From Burkholderiales bacterium (GTDB lineage: Bacteria > Pseudomonadota > Gammaproteobacteria > Burkholderiales > Burkholderiaceae_C), in contig JADJDV010000007.1 of assembly GCA_016702555.1 (NCBI GenBank), forward strand, positions 558,001 through 622,000: a stretch of DNA of 64,000 nt, written 5' to 3'. This document shows, piece by piece, positions 49,237-61,946 of this stretch; within the stretch, counting starts at the first letter, position 1; each line of letters opens with the position of its first letter. The translations under genes and the position numbers were made by a program. Below the pieces are notes generated by a model. That model was not told the origin of the DNA. It ran no database searches and saw only the letters and a list, made by a program, of their open reading frames with translations.

Positions 49237-49298
49237 GGGGGTACAGAAACCGGCTGTTTTCCGGTTTTGGGGGAACTGTTCCCCCACTTTGTACCCCC
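49237..49298. promoter_or_regulatory. Nested inverted repeats upstream of the second integrase
   Basis: An outer pair gggggtaca (49237-49245) / tgtaccccc (49290-49298) encloses aaaccgg (49247-49253) / ccggttt (49261-49267) and the perfect palindrome gggggaac-t-gttccccc (49269-49285). They lie directly before the chosen integrase ATG, so an operator or recombination-site role is likely. Confidence 0.5.
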
Positions 49299-49411
49299 GT
49301 TTGACGCGGGTTTCAATGGGCCGTCATGGTGGCTTGTGACGGCTTATCCATGCTAACTTGTTGATTTCATTGATGCTTTTGACGGAAGATGGGCATCATG
49401 AAATCTTTAAA

Positions 49412-49488
49412 TGGGGTGGCTGACGGGACTCGAACCCGCGACAACCGGAATCACAATCTGGGACTCTACCAACTGAGCTACAGCCACC
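49412..49488 (-). tRNA. tRNA-His (anticodon GTG)
   Basis: Read on the minus strand, a 77-base tRNA including the extra 5' G and encoded CCA. The acceptor stem is ggtggct paired with agccacc, the D-loop agctcagttggtagagt, the anticodon loop attGTGatt, and the T-arm cgggttcgagtcccg. The second integrase lies next to its 3' end. Confidence 0.96.
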
Positions 49489-49502
49489 GTCGAGAACCGC
49501 AA

Positions 49503-49508
49503 ATTATA
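49503..49508 (-). promoter_or_regulatory. -10 element of tRNA-His
   Basis: On the minus strand this is a perfect TATAAT, 15 bases before the mature 5' end. No good -35 match is visible. Confidence 0.5.
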
Positions 49509-49583
49509 GCGTTACCGCCCGGTCGATGAGCAACGACTTGGCGGCTGCCTGAAAACGTGCGCACGCTGTGGTGTGCATGAGAA

Positions 49584-49603
49584 AAGGGGCCCGAAAGCCC
49601 CTT
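49584..49603 (-). terminator. Rho-independent terminator of the Bax inhibitor-like gene
   Basis: A 7-bp stem aaggggc/gcccctt with a 6-base loop is followed, on the minus strand, by Ts. It lies 43 bp downstream of the stop at 49646. Confidence 0.65.
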
Positions 49604-49645
49604 GTCGTGACAATGAGCGACCCCGGGCCGCCCCGGCGCACCGCG

Positions 49646-50347
49646 TCAATCGCTGCTGCCGCCCAGGCCGAGCAGGGCGAGCAGGCCCTGGAACACGTTG
49701 AAGAGGTCCAGGTACAGCGCCAGCGTGGCGCTGATGTAGTTGGTTTCGCCGCCGTCGATGATGCGCTTCAGGTCGTACAGCATGAACAGGCTGAACACGC
49801 CGACCAGCAGGGTGCTGATGACCATCATGCCGACGGTCGAGCCGACGAACAGGTTGACGATGATGCCGACGAACACCACCAGCGCGCCGACGAACAGCCA
49901 CTTGCCCATGCCGGAGATGTCGCGCTTGATCACGCTGGCGAGGCTCGCCATGACGAAGAACACGCCGGCCGTGCCGCCCATGGCGGTCATCACCAGTTCG
50001 GAGCCGTTCTTGAAGCCCAGCACCATGGCGATCATGCGCGAGAGCATCAGGCCCATGAAGAAGGTGAAGGCCAGCAGCACCGGCACGCCGGCGGCGGAAT
50101 TCTTCGTCTTTTCGATGGCGAACATGAAGCCGAAGGCGCCGGCCAGGAACACGATCATGCCCAGACCGCCGCCCAGGCTGCGGGTGATGCCGGTGCTGAC
50201 GCCGATCCATGCGCCCAGCACCGTCGGCAACAGGCTCAGGGCCAGCAGCCAGTAGGTGTTGCGCAAAACCTTGTTGCGCTGCTCGGGCGTGGTGACGCCG
50301 CCGCGCGCGAGGTCGGGGTACGCCAAAGTGTTGGTACGGTCATTCAT
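49646..50347 (-). CDS. Bax inhibitor-1/YccA family membrane protein
   Basis: The 233-residue protein has seven hydrophobic helices after a short charged N-terminus (MNDRTNTLAYPDLARGGVTTPEQRNKVLRNTYWLLALSLLPTVLGAW). The BI-1 family pattern is seen in VFFVMASLASVIKRDISGMGKWLFVGALVVFVG and the terminal MLYDLKRIIDGGETNYISATLALYLDLFNVFQGLLALLG, with the conserved Asp residues. YccA-like members interact with the FtsH protease or act as calcium leak channels; which applies here is unknown. It ends in a terminator and lies next to tRNA-His. Confidence 0.93.
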   Translation of the reverse strand: MNDRTNTLAYPDLARGGVTTPEQRNKVLRNTYWLLALSLLPTVLGAWIGVSTGITRSLGGGLGMIVFLAGAFGFMFAIEKTKNSAAGVPVLLAFTFFMGLMLSRMIAMVLGFKNGSELVMTAMGGTAGVFFVMASLASVIKRDISGMGKWLFVGALVVFVGIIVNLFVGSTVGMMVISTLLVGVFSLFMLYDLKRIIDGGETNYISATLALYLDLFNVFQGLLALLGLGGSSD

Positions 50348-50539
50348 GGGGTGATTTCTCCTTGAAGGTCAGATTTCGGGGGCCGCCCCGGAAAGCGACC
50401 TTGCGGTTTCATTGTACGTAGAGCCCGTGCGATGCGGAAAATTCCCTTGGAAGTCAAAACGATGCATCCGGGCCGTGGCTTTCGGCCGAAGGCGACGCAC
50501 TGCTATCCTCCCAATCCCGCGCATATGAGGACAAGCAGC

Positions 50540-50947
50540 ATGAAATCCAAGAGCTATCTTGAAGCCGCCGACGTCAAGGCGATCGCCAGTGCCGCCGAGG
50601 CGGAGGCGCTGAAGCACGGCTGGGCGGTGACCATCGCCGTGGTCGATGACGGCGGCCACTTGCTGCACCTGCAGCGCCTGGACGGGGCGGCGCCGATCAG
50701 CGCCCACATCGGCCCGGCGAAGGCGCGCACGGCGGCGCTGGGGCGGCGCGAGAGCAAGGCCTACGAGGACATGATCAATGGCGCGCGCCCGGCCTTTCTG
50801 TCGGCGCCGCTGCTGGAAGGCATGCTGGAAGGCGGCGTGCCGATCATGAAGGACGGGCAGTGCCTGGGCGCGGTGGGCGTCAGCGGCGTCAAGTCGAACG
50901 AAGACGCGCAGATTGCGCGCGCCGGCATCGCGGCACTGGGTCTGTAA
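50540..50947 (+). CDS. GlcG/HbpS family heme-binding-like protein
   Basis: The 135-residue protein is of the GlcG/HbpS (DUF336) family: YLEAADVKAIASAAEAEALKHGWAVTIAVVDDGGHLLHLQRLDGA, KARTAALGRRES, and GGVPIMKDGQCLGAVGVSGVKSNEDAQIARAGIAAL. Related proteins bind heme or cobalamin or are encoded in glycolate loci; no specific role can be given. The ATG at 50540 has an AGGA nine bases upstream. It converges on ppsR. Confidence 0.9.
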   Translation: MKSKSYLEAADVKAIASAAEAEALKHGWAVTIAVVDDGGHLLHLQRLDGAAPISAHIGPAKARTAALGRRESKAYEDMINGARPAFLSAPLLEGMLEGGVPIMKDGQCLGAVGVSGVKSNEDAQIARAGIAALGL

Positions 50948-50968
50948 GCGCCTGCAGGCCCGCGTGGC

Positions 50969-51790
50969 TCAATAGCTGAGCCGCTCGGGCCGCACCTCCT
51001 GCAGGATGGTGGTGGCGATTTCCTCGATGCTCTTGGTGGTGGTCGAGAGCCAGCGGATGCCCGAGCGCCGCATCATGGCTTCGGCCTCCGACACCTCCAT
51101 GCGGCAGTTCTGGATGCTGGCATAGCGCGACTGCGGCCGCCGCTCGGAGCGAATCTCGGACAGCCGCTCGGGCGCGATGGTCAGGCCAAAAATCTTCTTC
51201 TTGTGCGGCACCAGGGCCGGCGGCAGCTGGCGGCGCTCGAAATCTTCCGGGATCAGCGGGTAGTTGGCCGCCTTCAGGCCATGCTGCATCGCCAGGTACA
51301 GGCTGGTCGGCGTCTTGCCGCTGCGGCTGACGCCGATCAGGATCACCTCGGCTTCTTCCAGGTCGCGGTTGCTCTGGCCATCGTCGTGCGCCAAGCTGAA
51401 GTTGATGGCCTCGATGCGGTCGTGGTAGGCCTGCGACTTGCTCACGTCTGAAAAGCGCCCCACGCGGTGGTGGCTGGTGATGCCGATCTCGGCCTCGATC
51501 GGCGCCACGAAGGTGCCGAACATGTCCAGCAGCATGGCCTTGCAACCTTCGCGGATGATGCCCAGCACCTCGCGATCGACCAGCGTGGTGAAGACGATGG
51601 GGCGCTTGCCCTCTAACTCGCCCGCGTGGTTGACCTGGCGCACCGCCTGGTGCGCCTTGTCCGGCGTGTCGATGAAGGGCAGGCGCACACGCCGCGGGCT
51701 GAAGTCGAATTGGGCCAGGATGGCGTTGCCAAAGGTCTCGGCGGTGATGCCGGTGCCATCGGAGATGAAGAACACGGTGCGGTTGGGCAT
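50969..51790 (-). CDS. ppsR: PEP synthase regulatory kinase/pyrophosphorylase PpsR
   Basis: The 273-residue bifunctional DUF299 protein phosphorylates and dephosphorylates PEP synthase on a threonine, inactivating and reactivating it. Family motifs are MPNRTVFFISDGTGITAETFGNAILAQF, the P-loop VILIGVSRSGKTPTSLYLA and YPLIPEDFERRQLP, plus the C-terminal DVSEAEAMM-like helix and TTTKSIEEIATTIL. The start at 51790 was preferred over the longer frame. It is divergent from its target gene, ppsA, with 131 bp between. Confidence 0.95.
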   Translation of the reverse strand: MPNRTVFFISDGTGITAETFGNAILAQFDFSPRRVRLPFIDTPDKAHQAVRQVNHAGELEGKRPIVFTTLVDREVLGIIREGCKAMLLDMFGTFVAPIEAEIGITSHHRVGRFSDVSKSQAYHDRIEAINFSLAHDDGQSNRDLEEAEVILIGVSRSGKTPTSLYLAMQHGLKAANYPLIPEDFERRQLPPALVPHKKKIFGLTIAPERLSEIRSERRPQSRYASIQNCRMEVSEAEAMMRRSGIRWLSTTTKSIEEIATTILQEVRPERLSY

Positions 51791-51921
51791 GGTGCGGGCG
51801 GGGGCTACATACAATCGGTTCCCATTATGCGAACCCGCGCTGACCGGCCACGCGAAAGAACGACAAAAGCCCGGCCACCGATCCGCGTTCGCCCCGGTTT
51901 TCAAACTCTGGAGCTTTTCCC

Positions 51922-54312
<2,391 letters not shown>

Positions 54313-54343
54313 AAGCCCGCTCGGCGCGCGCCAGGCACCGCCC

Positions 54344-54622
54344 ATGACACCGCGAGCCGCTGCCGCCGCCTTCCGGGTCCGCACCGCGCTGCTGCTGCTG
54401 TGGGCGGCGGCCTCGTTCGGCGTTGCCTTCTTTGCGCGCGATCTGGATCAGACGCTGGGCGACTGGCCGCTCAACTTCTGGCTGGCGGCGCAGGGCGGGG
54501 TGCTGGTGTTCATCGGCATCGTGGCTTTCTACGCCTGGTACATGAACCGCCGCGCGCCCGGTGATGCGGCGGCGCCGGACAGCGGCGACACCGGCGAGCG
54601 GCCCGATGGCGGACGCGGCTAG
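54344..54622 (+). CDS. DUF4212 domain small membrane protein
   Basis: The 92-residue protein has two transmembrane helices (ALLLLWAAASFGVAFFARDL and FWLAAQGGVLVFIGIVAFYAWYMNRR). A Pro/Gly/Asp-rich tail follows. DUF4212 proteins are encoded directly upstream of VC_2705-type sodium/solute symporters and are thought to be an accessory subunit, like YjcH with ActP. It overlaps the symporter start by 17 bases. It is 31 bp downstream of ppsA, so read-through is possible. Confidence 0.88.
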   Translation: MTPRAAAAAFRVRTALLLLWAAASFGVAFFARDLDQTLGDWPLNFWLAAQGGVLVFIGIVAFYAWYMNRRAPGDAAAPDSGDTGERPDGGRG

Positions 54623-56681
54623 CCGCACCGGGCGCGCCCACCTCTGGCGCCTGCACCGCCAGTTGCTGCTGTTCCTGCTGGGCTTCATCGCCTTCCTGCT
54701 GGCGATGGCCTGGGCCGAGCGCGCCGGCCTGTCGCGCGGCTGGATCGGGCCGATCTTCCTGTTCCTGTCGGTGATGGTGTATGCCGTGATCGGCATCTAC
54801 GGCCGCACCGCCGACCCCGAGGAGTACTACGTCGCCGGGCGCCGCATCCCGGCCATGTACAACGGCATGGCGACGGCGGCCGACTGGATGAGCGCGGCCT
54901 CCTTCATCAGCCTGGCCGGCGCCCTGTACCTGCAGGGCTTCTCGGGCACGGCGACGCAACCGGGCGGGTTGGCCTACGTGCTGGGCTGGACCGGCGGCTT
55001 CTGCCTGGTCGGGCTGCTGATCGCGCCGCGCCTGCGCGGCATGCGGCTGTACACCGTGCCCGACTTCTTCGCCGTGCGCTTTGGCGGCCGCTGGCCGCGC
55101 CTGCTGGCGGCGCTGGGCGCCATCGCCTGCTCGTTCATGTACGTGGTGGCGCAGATCTACGGCATCGGCCTGATCGCCTCGCGCCTGACCGGCGTGCAGT
55201 TCGAGATCGGCATCCTGCTGGGCCTGGGTGGCGTGCTGCTGTGCTCGTTTCTCGGCGGCATGCGCGCCATCACCTGGACCCAGGTCACGCAGTACGTGGT
55301 GTTGCTGCTGGCCTTCCTGATCCCGGTGTCCTGGCTGGCCTACAAGCAGCTGGGCACGCCGCTGGCGACGCTGGCCTACGGCGCGCAGCTGCCCAAGATC
55401 GACCGGCTCGAGCGCGCGCTGATCGATTCACCGGCCGAGCAGGACGTGCGGGCCATCCACCGGCAGCGCGCGCGCGAATTCGCCGAGCGGCTGGAAGACC
55501 CCGCCGCCGCGCTGCGGAACGAACGCGTGCGGCTGGAGGAGCGCATCCGCGCGCTGCGCGCGCGCGGCGCCGAGTTCTCGCTGGTGATGCAGGCGCGGCG
55601 CGAGCTGGCGGCGCTGCCGCGCGACGCGGCCAGCGCGCGCGAGCAGTGGACGCGCGCCATGCACGAGGCGCAAGAGCGCGCCCAGCCGCTGGGCGGCCTG
55701 CCGCGCCAGGGCCAGGCCTTTGCCGGCGACCCCAGGGGCACGCCCGAGGAGCGGGCCGCGTTCCAGGCCTCGCGCTGGAACTTCATGGCGCTGATGTTCT
55801 GCCTGATGATCGGCACCGCCAGCCTGCCGCACTTGCTGACGCGCTTCTACACCACGCCCAGCGTGGCCGACACGCGGCGCTCGGTGGCCTGGTCGCTGGT
55901 GTTCATTGCCTTGCTGTACCTGAGCACGCCGGCGCTGGCGGTGCTGGTCAAGTACGAGGTCATGCAGGGCCTGGTCGGCAGCAGTTTCGATCAGTTGCCG
56001 CACTGGATTGCGCAGTGGGCGCGCGTCGATCCGGCGCTGATCTCGGCGCAGGACATCAACGGCGACGGCGTGCTGCAGTTCGGCGAATTGCGGCTGGCGG
56101 CCGACATGATCATGCTGGCCACGCCCGAACTGGGCGGCTTGCCCTATGTGGTGTCGGGCCTGGTCGCCGCCGGTGGTCTGGCGGCGGCGCTGTCCACCGC
56201 CGATGGCCTGCTGCTGACCATCAGCAACGCGCTGGTGCACGACACCGCGCCCTTGCGCGGCGGCGTGGTGCGGGTGTCGGCGCACCGCGTCGTGCTGTCC
56301 AAGTTCACGCTGTTGGCGACGGCCATGGTGGCGGCCGCGGTGGCGGGGCTGAAGCCGGCCGAGATCATCTCGCTGGTCACCGCCTCGTTCTCGCTGGCGG
56401 CGGCGGTGTTTTTTCCCAGCCTGGTGCTGGGCCTGTTCTGGCGCGGCGCCACGGCGCGCGGCGCGGTGGCCGGCATGCTGGTCGGTGCCAGCGTCACGGT
56501 CGGCTACATGCTGCTGGCCAGCCCCGGCTGGCGCGCCGCCTGGGGCCTGGCGCCGAGTGGCGTGTGGGGCTATATCCACCCGGTCTCGGCCGGCGTGTTC
56601 GGTGTGCCAGCGGGCTTCGTGGCGATCGCGCTGGTGTCGTGGTGGGATGGGCGCCGCGCCGCGTCGGCGCGCGCAGCTTGA
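54606..56681 (+). CDS. Sodium:solute symporter, VC_2705 family (acetate-type)
   Basis: The 691-residue protein is a large SSS-family symporter related to ActP. Helices begin at residues 20-37 and 45-65; hallmark segments are EEYYVAGRRIPAMYNGMATAADWMSAASFISLAGALYLQG and GGMRAITWTQVTQYVVLL. A long hydrophilic insert (about residues 265-385) is rich in Arg/Glu heptads and probably forms a coiled coil. Near residue 485 is a canonical EF-hand loop, DINGDGVLQFGE. Carboxylates such as acetate are likely substrates by family, consistent with adjacent ppsA, but this is inference. Confidence 0.9.
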   Translation: MADAASRTGRAHLWRLHRQLLLFLLGFIAFLLAMAWAERAGLSRGWIGPIFLFLSVMVYAVIGIYGRTADPEEYYVAGRRIPAMYNGMATAADWMSAASFISLAGALYLQGFSGTATQPGGLAYVLGWTGGFCLVGLLIAPRLRGMRLYTVPDFFAVRFGGRWPRLLAALGAIACSFMYVVAQIYGIGLIASRLTGVQFEIGILLGLGGVLLCSFLGGMRAITWTQVTQYVVLLLAFLIPVSWLAYKQLGTPLATLAYGAQLPKIDRLERALIDSPAEQDVRAIHRQRAREFAERLEDPAAALRNERVRLEERIRALRARGAEFSLVMQARRELAALPRDAASAREQWTRAMHEAQERAQPLGGLPRQGQAFAGDPRGTPEERAAFQASRWNFMALMFCLMIGTASLPHLLTRFYTTPSVADTRRSVAWSLVFIALLYLSTPALAVLVKYEVMQGLVGSSFDQLPHWIAQWARVDPALISAQDINGDGVLQFGELRLAADMIMLATPELGGLPYVVSGLVAAGGLAAALSTADGLLLTISNALVHDTAPLRGGVVRVSAHRVVLSKFTLLATAMVAAAVAGLKPAEIISLVTASFSLAAAVFFPSLVLGLFWRGATARGAVAGMLVGASVTVGYMLLASPGWRAAWGLAPSGVWGYIHPVSAGVFGVPAGFVAIALVSWWDGRRAASARAA

Positions 56682-56720
56682 TGTCACCATTCGCGCCTAG
56701 GCGGGGATGACGGATCAGGC

Positions 56721-58574
<1,854 letters not shown>

Positions 58575-58606
58575 CTGGGGGGTTCTGGGTAGAGGTGTGC
58601 GCCGGT

Positions 58607-58888
58607 TCAGCGCTCGATCACAACCTGGCCGCGGTCCAGCAGCACGTCGAGCTCGACCACCGGGATCGACGCGTTCATCGGCTGGCCGTCCTCCTTCCAA
58701 CTCAGCACCATGCTTTGCGGTGCGCGCTCCAGCCGCAGCTGGTAGTCGGGGTGGATCTGGATCAGCGGGCCGTCGCCGGCGCGGTATTCAAGCAGCGAGG
58801 CCACGCGCCCGCGCGCCTGTTCGCCGGGTTGCAGGCCGTCTTTGCCGGGGACGTAATCGAGTTTCTCGGTGCCGGTGCTGGCGTTCAT
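58607..58888 (-). CDS. Small hypothetical protein upstream of the ABC gene
   Basis: The 93-residue soluble protein (MNASTGTEKLDYVPGKDGLQPGEQARGRVASLLEYRAGDGPLIQIHPDYQLRLERAPQSMVLSWKEDGQPMNASIPVVELDVLLDRGQVVIER) looks mainly beta-strand. The ATG at 58888 has GGAG six bases upstream; an upstream TTG is less likely. It is probably the first gene of the transcript with the ABC exporter, which starts 32 bp after its stop. No family recognised. Confidence 0.65.
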   Translation of the reverse strand: MNASTGTEKLDYVPGKDGLQPGEQARGRVASLLEYRAGDGPLIQIHPDYQLRLERAPQSMVLSWKEDGQPMNASIPVVELDVLLDRGQVVIER

Positions 58889-59040
58889 GGGATTCTCCAA
58901 GGGCAGGCTGGCCGTCGGGCCGCATCGTGCGCCATTGTGCCTGCGCCGATCCGGGGTCGGCGTAGGACGAATGGGGCAGCGGGGCCGGGCGTGGCTGGGC
59001 TCCGCACGCTGTAGCGACGTGTGATTTGCCCGAGAATGGC

Positions 59041-61767
59041 ATGCAAGCCTTCACGGATAAAGCAGCTTTGGCGAGTCTTTCAATCACCGGTCAGACGGGC
59101 GGCTACCAGGACCTGTTGCTCAAGGTCACGCCGCCGCGTGTGCCGCGCCACCTGGTGACGCGCAAGCGGCTGGTGTCCACCGCCGATGCGCTGCGGGATG
59201 CCTCGATCCTGCTGGTCCGTGCGCCGGCGGGTTTTGGCAAGACATCCTTGCTGGCGCAGTGGCGCAAGGAGATCCAGGCCACCGGGGTCGCGGTCGCCTG
59301 GGTGTCTTCGGACGCACGGGACGATCCGCACCGATTGATGCAGACCCTGGCGCTGGCGGTGCGCGTGGCCTCCGGCAAGGCGGCCTTCGGCCGCGTGGCC
59401 TTCGATTTCGACGGCGACGATCCGCTGGAGCACGTCACGGTGCTGCTCGCCGAACTGGCGCAGGCGGCGAAGCCGGTGGTGCTGATGATCGACGAGGCCG
59501 AAAAACTGCCGGCCGCTTCCAACGACGCACTGGTGTATCTGCTGCGCGAGGCGCCCTCCAACGTGCGCATGGTGGTGGCGGCGCGCCCCGAATGGCGGGT
59601 CGATCTGGACGACCTGATCGCCTACGGCCAGTGCGCTGTCGTCGGCTCGACGCTGTTGCGTTTCGATCTCGAGGAAACCCTGCATCTGGTGCAGTCCAGC
59701 GTGGGCGCGCGCATCGACCGAACGCTCGCCGCCCGCCTGCATGCCATGACCGAGGGCTGGCCCTTGGGCATCCAGCTGGCGCTGAGCATCGTGTCGCACA
59801 GCGAGAGCGCCAGCGCCGGTGTCACCGGCATGGCGCTGCTCGGCGGCGAACTGCAGGACCAGCTGGTGACGCTGCTGCTGGCCAATCTGCCGCAGGACGA
59901 CCGCGAATTCCTGCTGCGGATCGCCATTCTCGATCAGCTCCACCCCGATCTCTGCCGCGTCGTGTCGGGCGATCAGGACGCCGTCTGGCGGCTGGCCCGG
60001 CTCAAGTCGGACACCCCCGTTTTCATCAGCGCCGAGGGCGGCGTCTGGCTGCGCATGCATGCGCTGGCGCGCGACGCCCTACGGAAGCACGCGGGCACGC
60101 TGACGGCCGAACAGCGGGTGGAGGCCCATGCCCGCGCGGCCAAGTGGCTGGCCGAACGGGGCTTTCTGGACGACGCAGCCAGCCACGCACTGACCGCCGG
60201 GCAGCACCAGACCGCCTATGACCTGGCCGAGCGCAGCCTCTACCAGGCGCTGATGCGGCGGGGCCGGCAGGCCGCCGTGCTGGAGTGGCTGGGGCGGGTG
60301 CCGCCCGACGAGCTGGATCGACGGCCACGCTTGTTGTTGGCCGCCGCGTGGACGCTGGCCTCGAGTGAGCGCCATGCGGAGGCGGAGCGCTTCGTCAAGC
60401 GCATTCTGGCCTTGCCGGATCTGAGCGAGGCCATGCGCTGCGAATGCGCGCTGATCCTCAGCGGCGCGGCGGTGTTCGCCGACGATCCCGATGCCTTTCT
60501 TGAGCTGGATGCGCCATGGACTGAGGCCGCGAGTTCACTCGATCCCCTGCTGACCCAGGTGCATGCCAATCGTCAGGCGTATCGCGCCTTGCTGGACGGC
60601 GAGCCGTCGCAGGCGAGGCTGTTTTTGCAGCGGACGTCTGCCGACAGCTCGGCCGACGCCTACGGCTACATCACGCGTTGGGGCGAGTTGATCGCTGGCC
60701 TAAGCTACATCTGGGAAGGGCAGGTCCAGCAGGCCGAGCAGGTGCTGAGGCCGGCACTGGTGAGCGCGGAGAGCGATTTGGGCCGCCGCAACCGGTTCAG
60801 TTGCATGCTGGCGGCCTTGCTGGCCGTGACCGCGTGGGAGGGCGATCGGCCGGCCGACGCGGCGGCGCTGCTGGCCGACCGGCTCGACATCATTGAGCAC
60901 GGCGGCTTGCCCGAGGCGCTGTTGCTGGCTTACCGCACCGCGGCGCGTGTGGCGGTATCGGAGGGCGCTGAGCATCGGGCGCTTGAGCTGCTGGGCGGGC
61001 TGGATGCGGCGGCGGCGGCGCGGCAGCTGCCACGCCTGCGCATTGCCAGCCTGGTCGATCAGGTGCGGTTGCACGCGCGTCGCTACCGGGCCCAGACTTG
61101 CCGTGACTTGTGCTCGCAGATAGACACGCTGATCGAGGCTGAGATCGGCGCCGACGGGGCCGCGCCGAGACGTGGCCCCGTATGGCGGCGCCAGGCGCAG
61201 GCCTTGCGCGACCAGGCGCTGGCTTTCGCGGCCATTGCCGCGAAAGACTGGCGCGCCGCGCTGGTGCTGCTGGAGCGCGCCCACGAATTCGCCCGTCAAG
61301 CCCGCTTCGGGCGGCTGCATATCGAACTGCTCGGCTTGCGCGCCTTCGCGCTGGCCCGCTGCGGGGAGGCCTCGGAAGCACTGCTGCGCGAAGCCGTCGA
61401 CCTGGCGTCCGCCTACGGCTTGAAGCGCGTGCTCACGGATGCGCATCCAGATCTGGCGGCCTGGGTCGCCACCGTGTCTGAGGAGAGGGCGCCGCATCTC
61501 ATGCCGCTGCATGTGGAACCGGCGCCGGAGCCGGACCCGCCCGTCGCCACGGCGCAGCAAGGCGGCGTGCTGACCCCGAAGGAGCGCGAAGTACTGGCGC
61601 TGCTGGCGCGCAGCATGTCGAACAAGGAAATTGGTCGTGCCATGGATGTCGGTGAAACCACCATCAAGTGGCATGTCAAGAACCTGTTCTACAAGCTGGA
61701 TGCCGGCACGCGCAAGCAGGTGGTGCAGCGGGCGCGCATCCTGGGCCTGATCGACTTTCCGGCTTGA
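59041..61767 (+). CDS. MalT/LAL-type LuxR family regulator
   Basis: The 908-residue protein has an N-terminal STAND ATPase with Walker A in LLVRAPAGFGKTSLLAQW and Walker B in PVVLMIDEAEKL. A long TPR-like helical region follows (residues about 350-820). The C-terminal LuxR HTH is LTPKEREVLALLARSMSNKEIGRAMDVGETTIKWHVKNLFYKL. This layout is that of MalT/AlkS/AcoK activators, which bind an inducer and ATP and then activate nearby catabolic genes. The TauD and BKACE genes start 180 bp downstream on the same strand and are the likely targets (inference). Confidence 0.92.
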   Translation: MQAFTDKAALASLSITGQTGGYQDLLLKVTPPRVPRHLVTRKRLVSTADALRDASILLVRAPAGFGKTSLLAQWRKEIQATGVAVAWVSSDARDDPHRLMQTLALAVRVASGKAAFGRVAFDFDGDDPLEHVTVLLAELAQAAKPVVLMIDEAEKLPAASNDALVYLLREAPSNVRMVVAARPEWRVDLDDLIAYGQCAVVGSTLLRFDLEETLHLVQSSVGARIDRTLAARLHAMTEGWPLGIQLALSIVSHSESASAGVTGMALLGGELQDQLVTLLLANLPQDDREFLLRIAILDQLHPDLCRVVSGDQDAVWRLARLKSDTPVFISAEGGVWLRMHALARDALRKHAGTLTAEQRVEAHARAAKWLAERGFLDDAASHALTAGQHQTAYDLAERSLYQALMRRGRQAAVLEWLGRVPPDELDRRPRLLLAAAWTLASSERHAEAERFVKRILALPDLSEAMRCECALILSGAAVFADDPDAFLELDAPWTEAASSLDPLLTQVHANRQAYRALLDGEPSQARLFLQRTSADSSADAYGYITRWGELIAGLSYIWEGQVQQAEQVLRPALVSAESDLGRRNRFSCMLAALLAVTAWEGDRPADAAALLADRLDIIEHGGLPEALLLAYRTAARVAVSEGAEHRALELLGGLDAAAAARQLPRLRIASLVDQVRLHARRYRAQTCRDLCSQIDTLIEAEIGADGAAPRRGPVWRRQAQALRDQALAFAAIAAKDWRAALVLLERAHEFARQARFGRLHIELLGLRAFALARCGEASEALLREAVDLASAYGLKRVLTDAHPDLAAWVATVSEERAPHLMPLHVEPAPEPDPPVATAQQGGVLTPKEREVLALLARSMSNKEIGRAMDVGETTIKWHVKNLFYKLDAGTRKQVVQRARILGLIDFPA

Positions 61768-61845
61768 TGCCTGCTGCGGCGAGCCCTGGCGGCGCGCGCA
61801 GGCACACTTTTCACCCGTCAAGAAAGCTCGGGACGCACGGTGACG

Positions 61846-61864
61846 CCCCTCCTTCGAGGAGGGG
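61846..61864 (+). terminator. Hairpin between the regulator and the dioxygenase gene
   Basis: cccctcct-tcg-aggagggg is an 8-bp perfect stem with a 3-base loop, 79 bp after the LuxR-type gene. No T run follows. It may separate the regulator from the catabolic transcript. Confidence 0.4.
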
Positions 61865-61946
61865 GCCAGAACGCCAATGCGCGGCTAATCTACGTCTCAC
61901 ATGAGTACACGGCCAAATTCAGAGCCGTACATGAAGGAGACGACAG

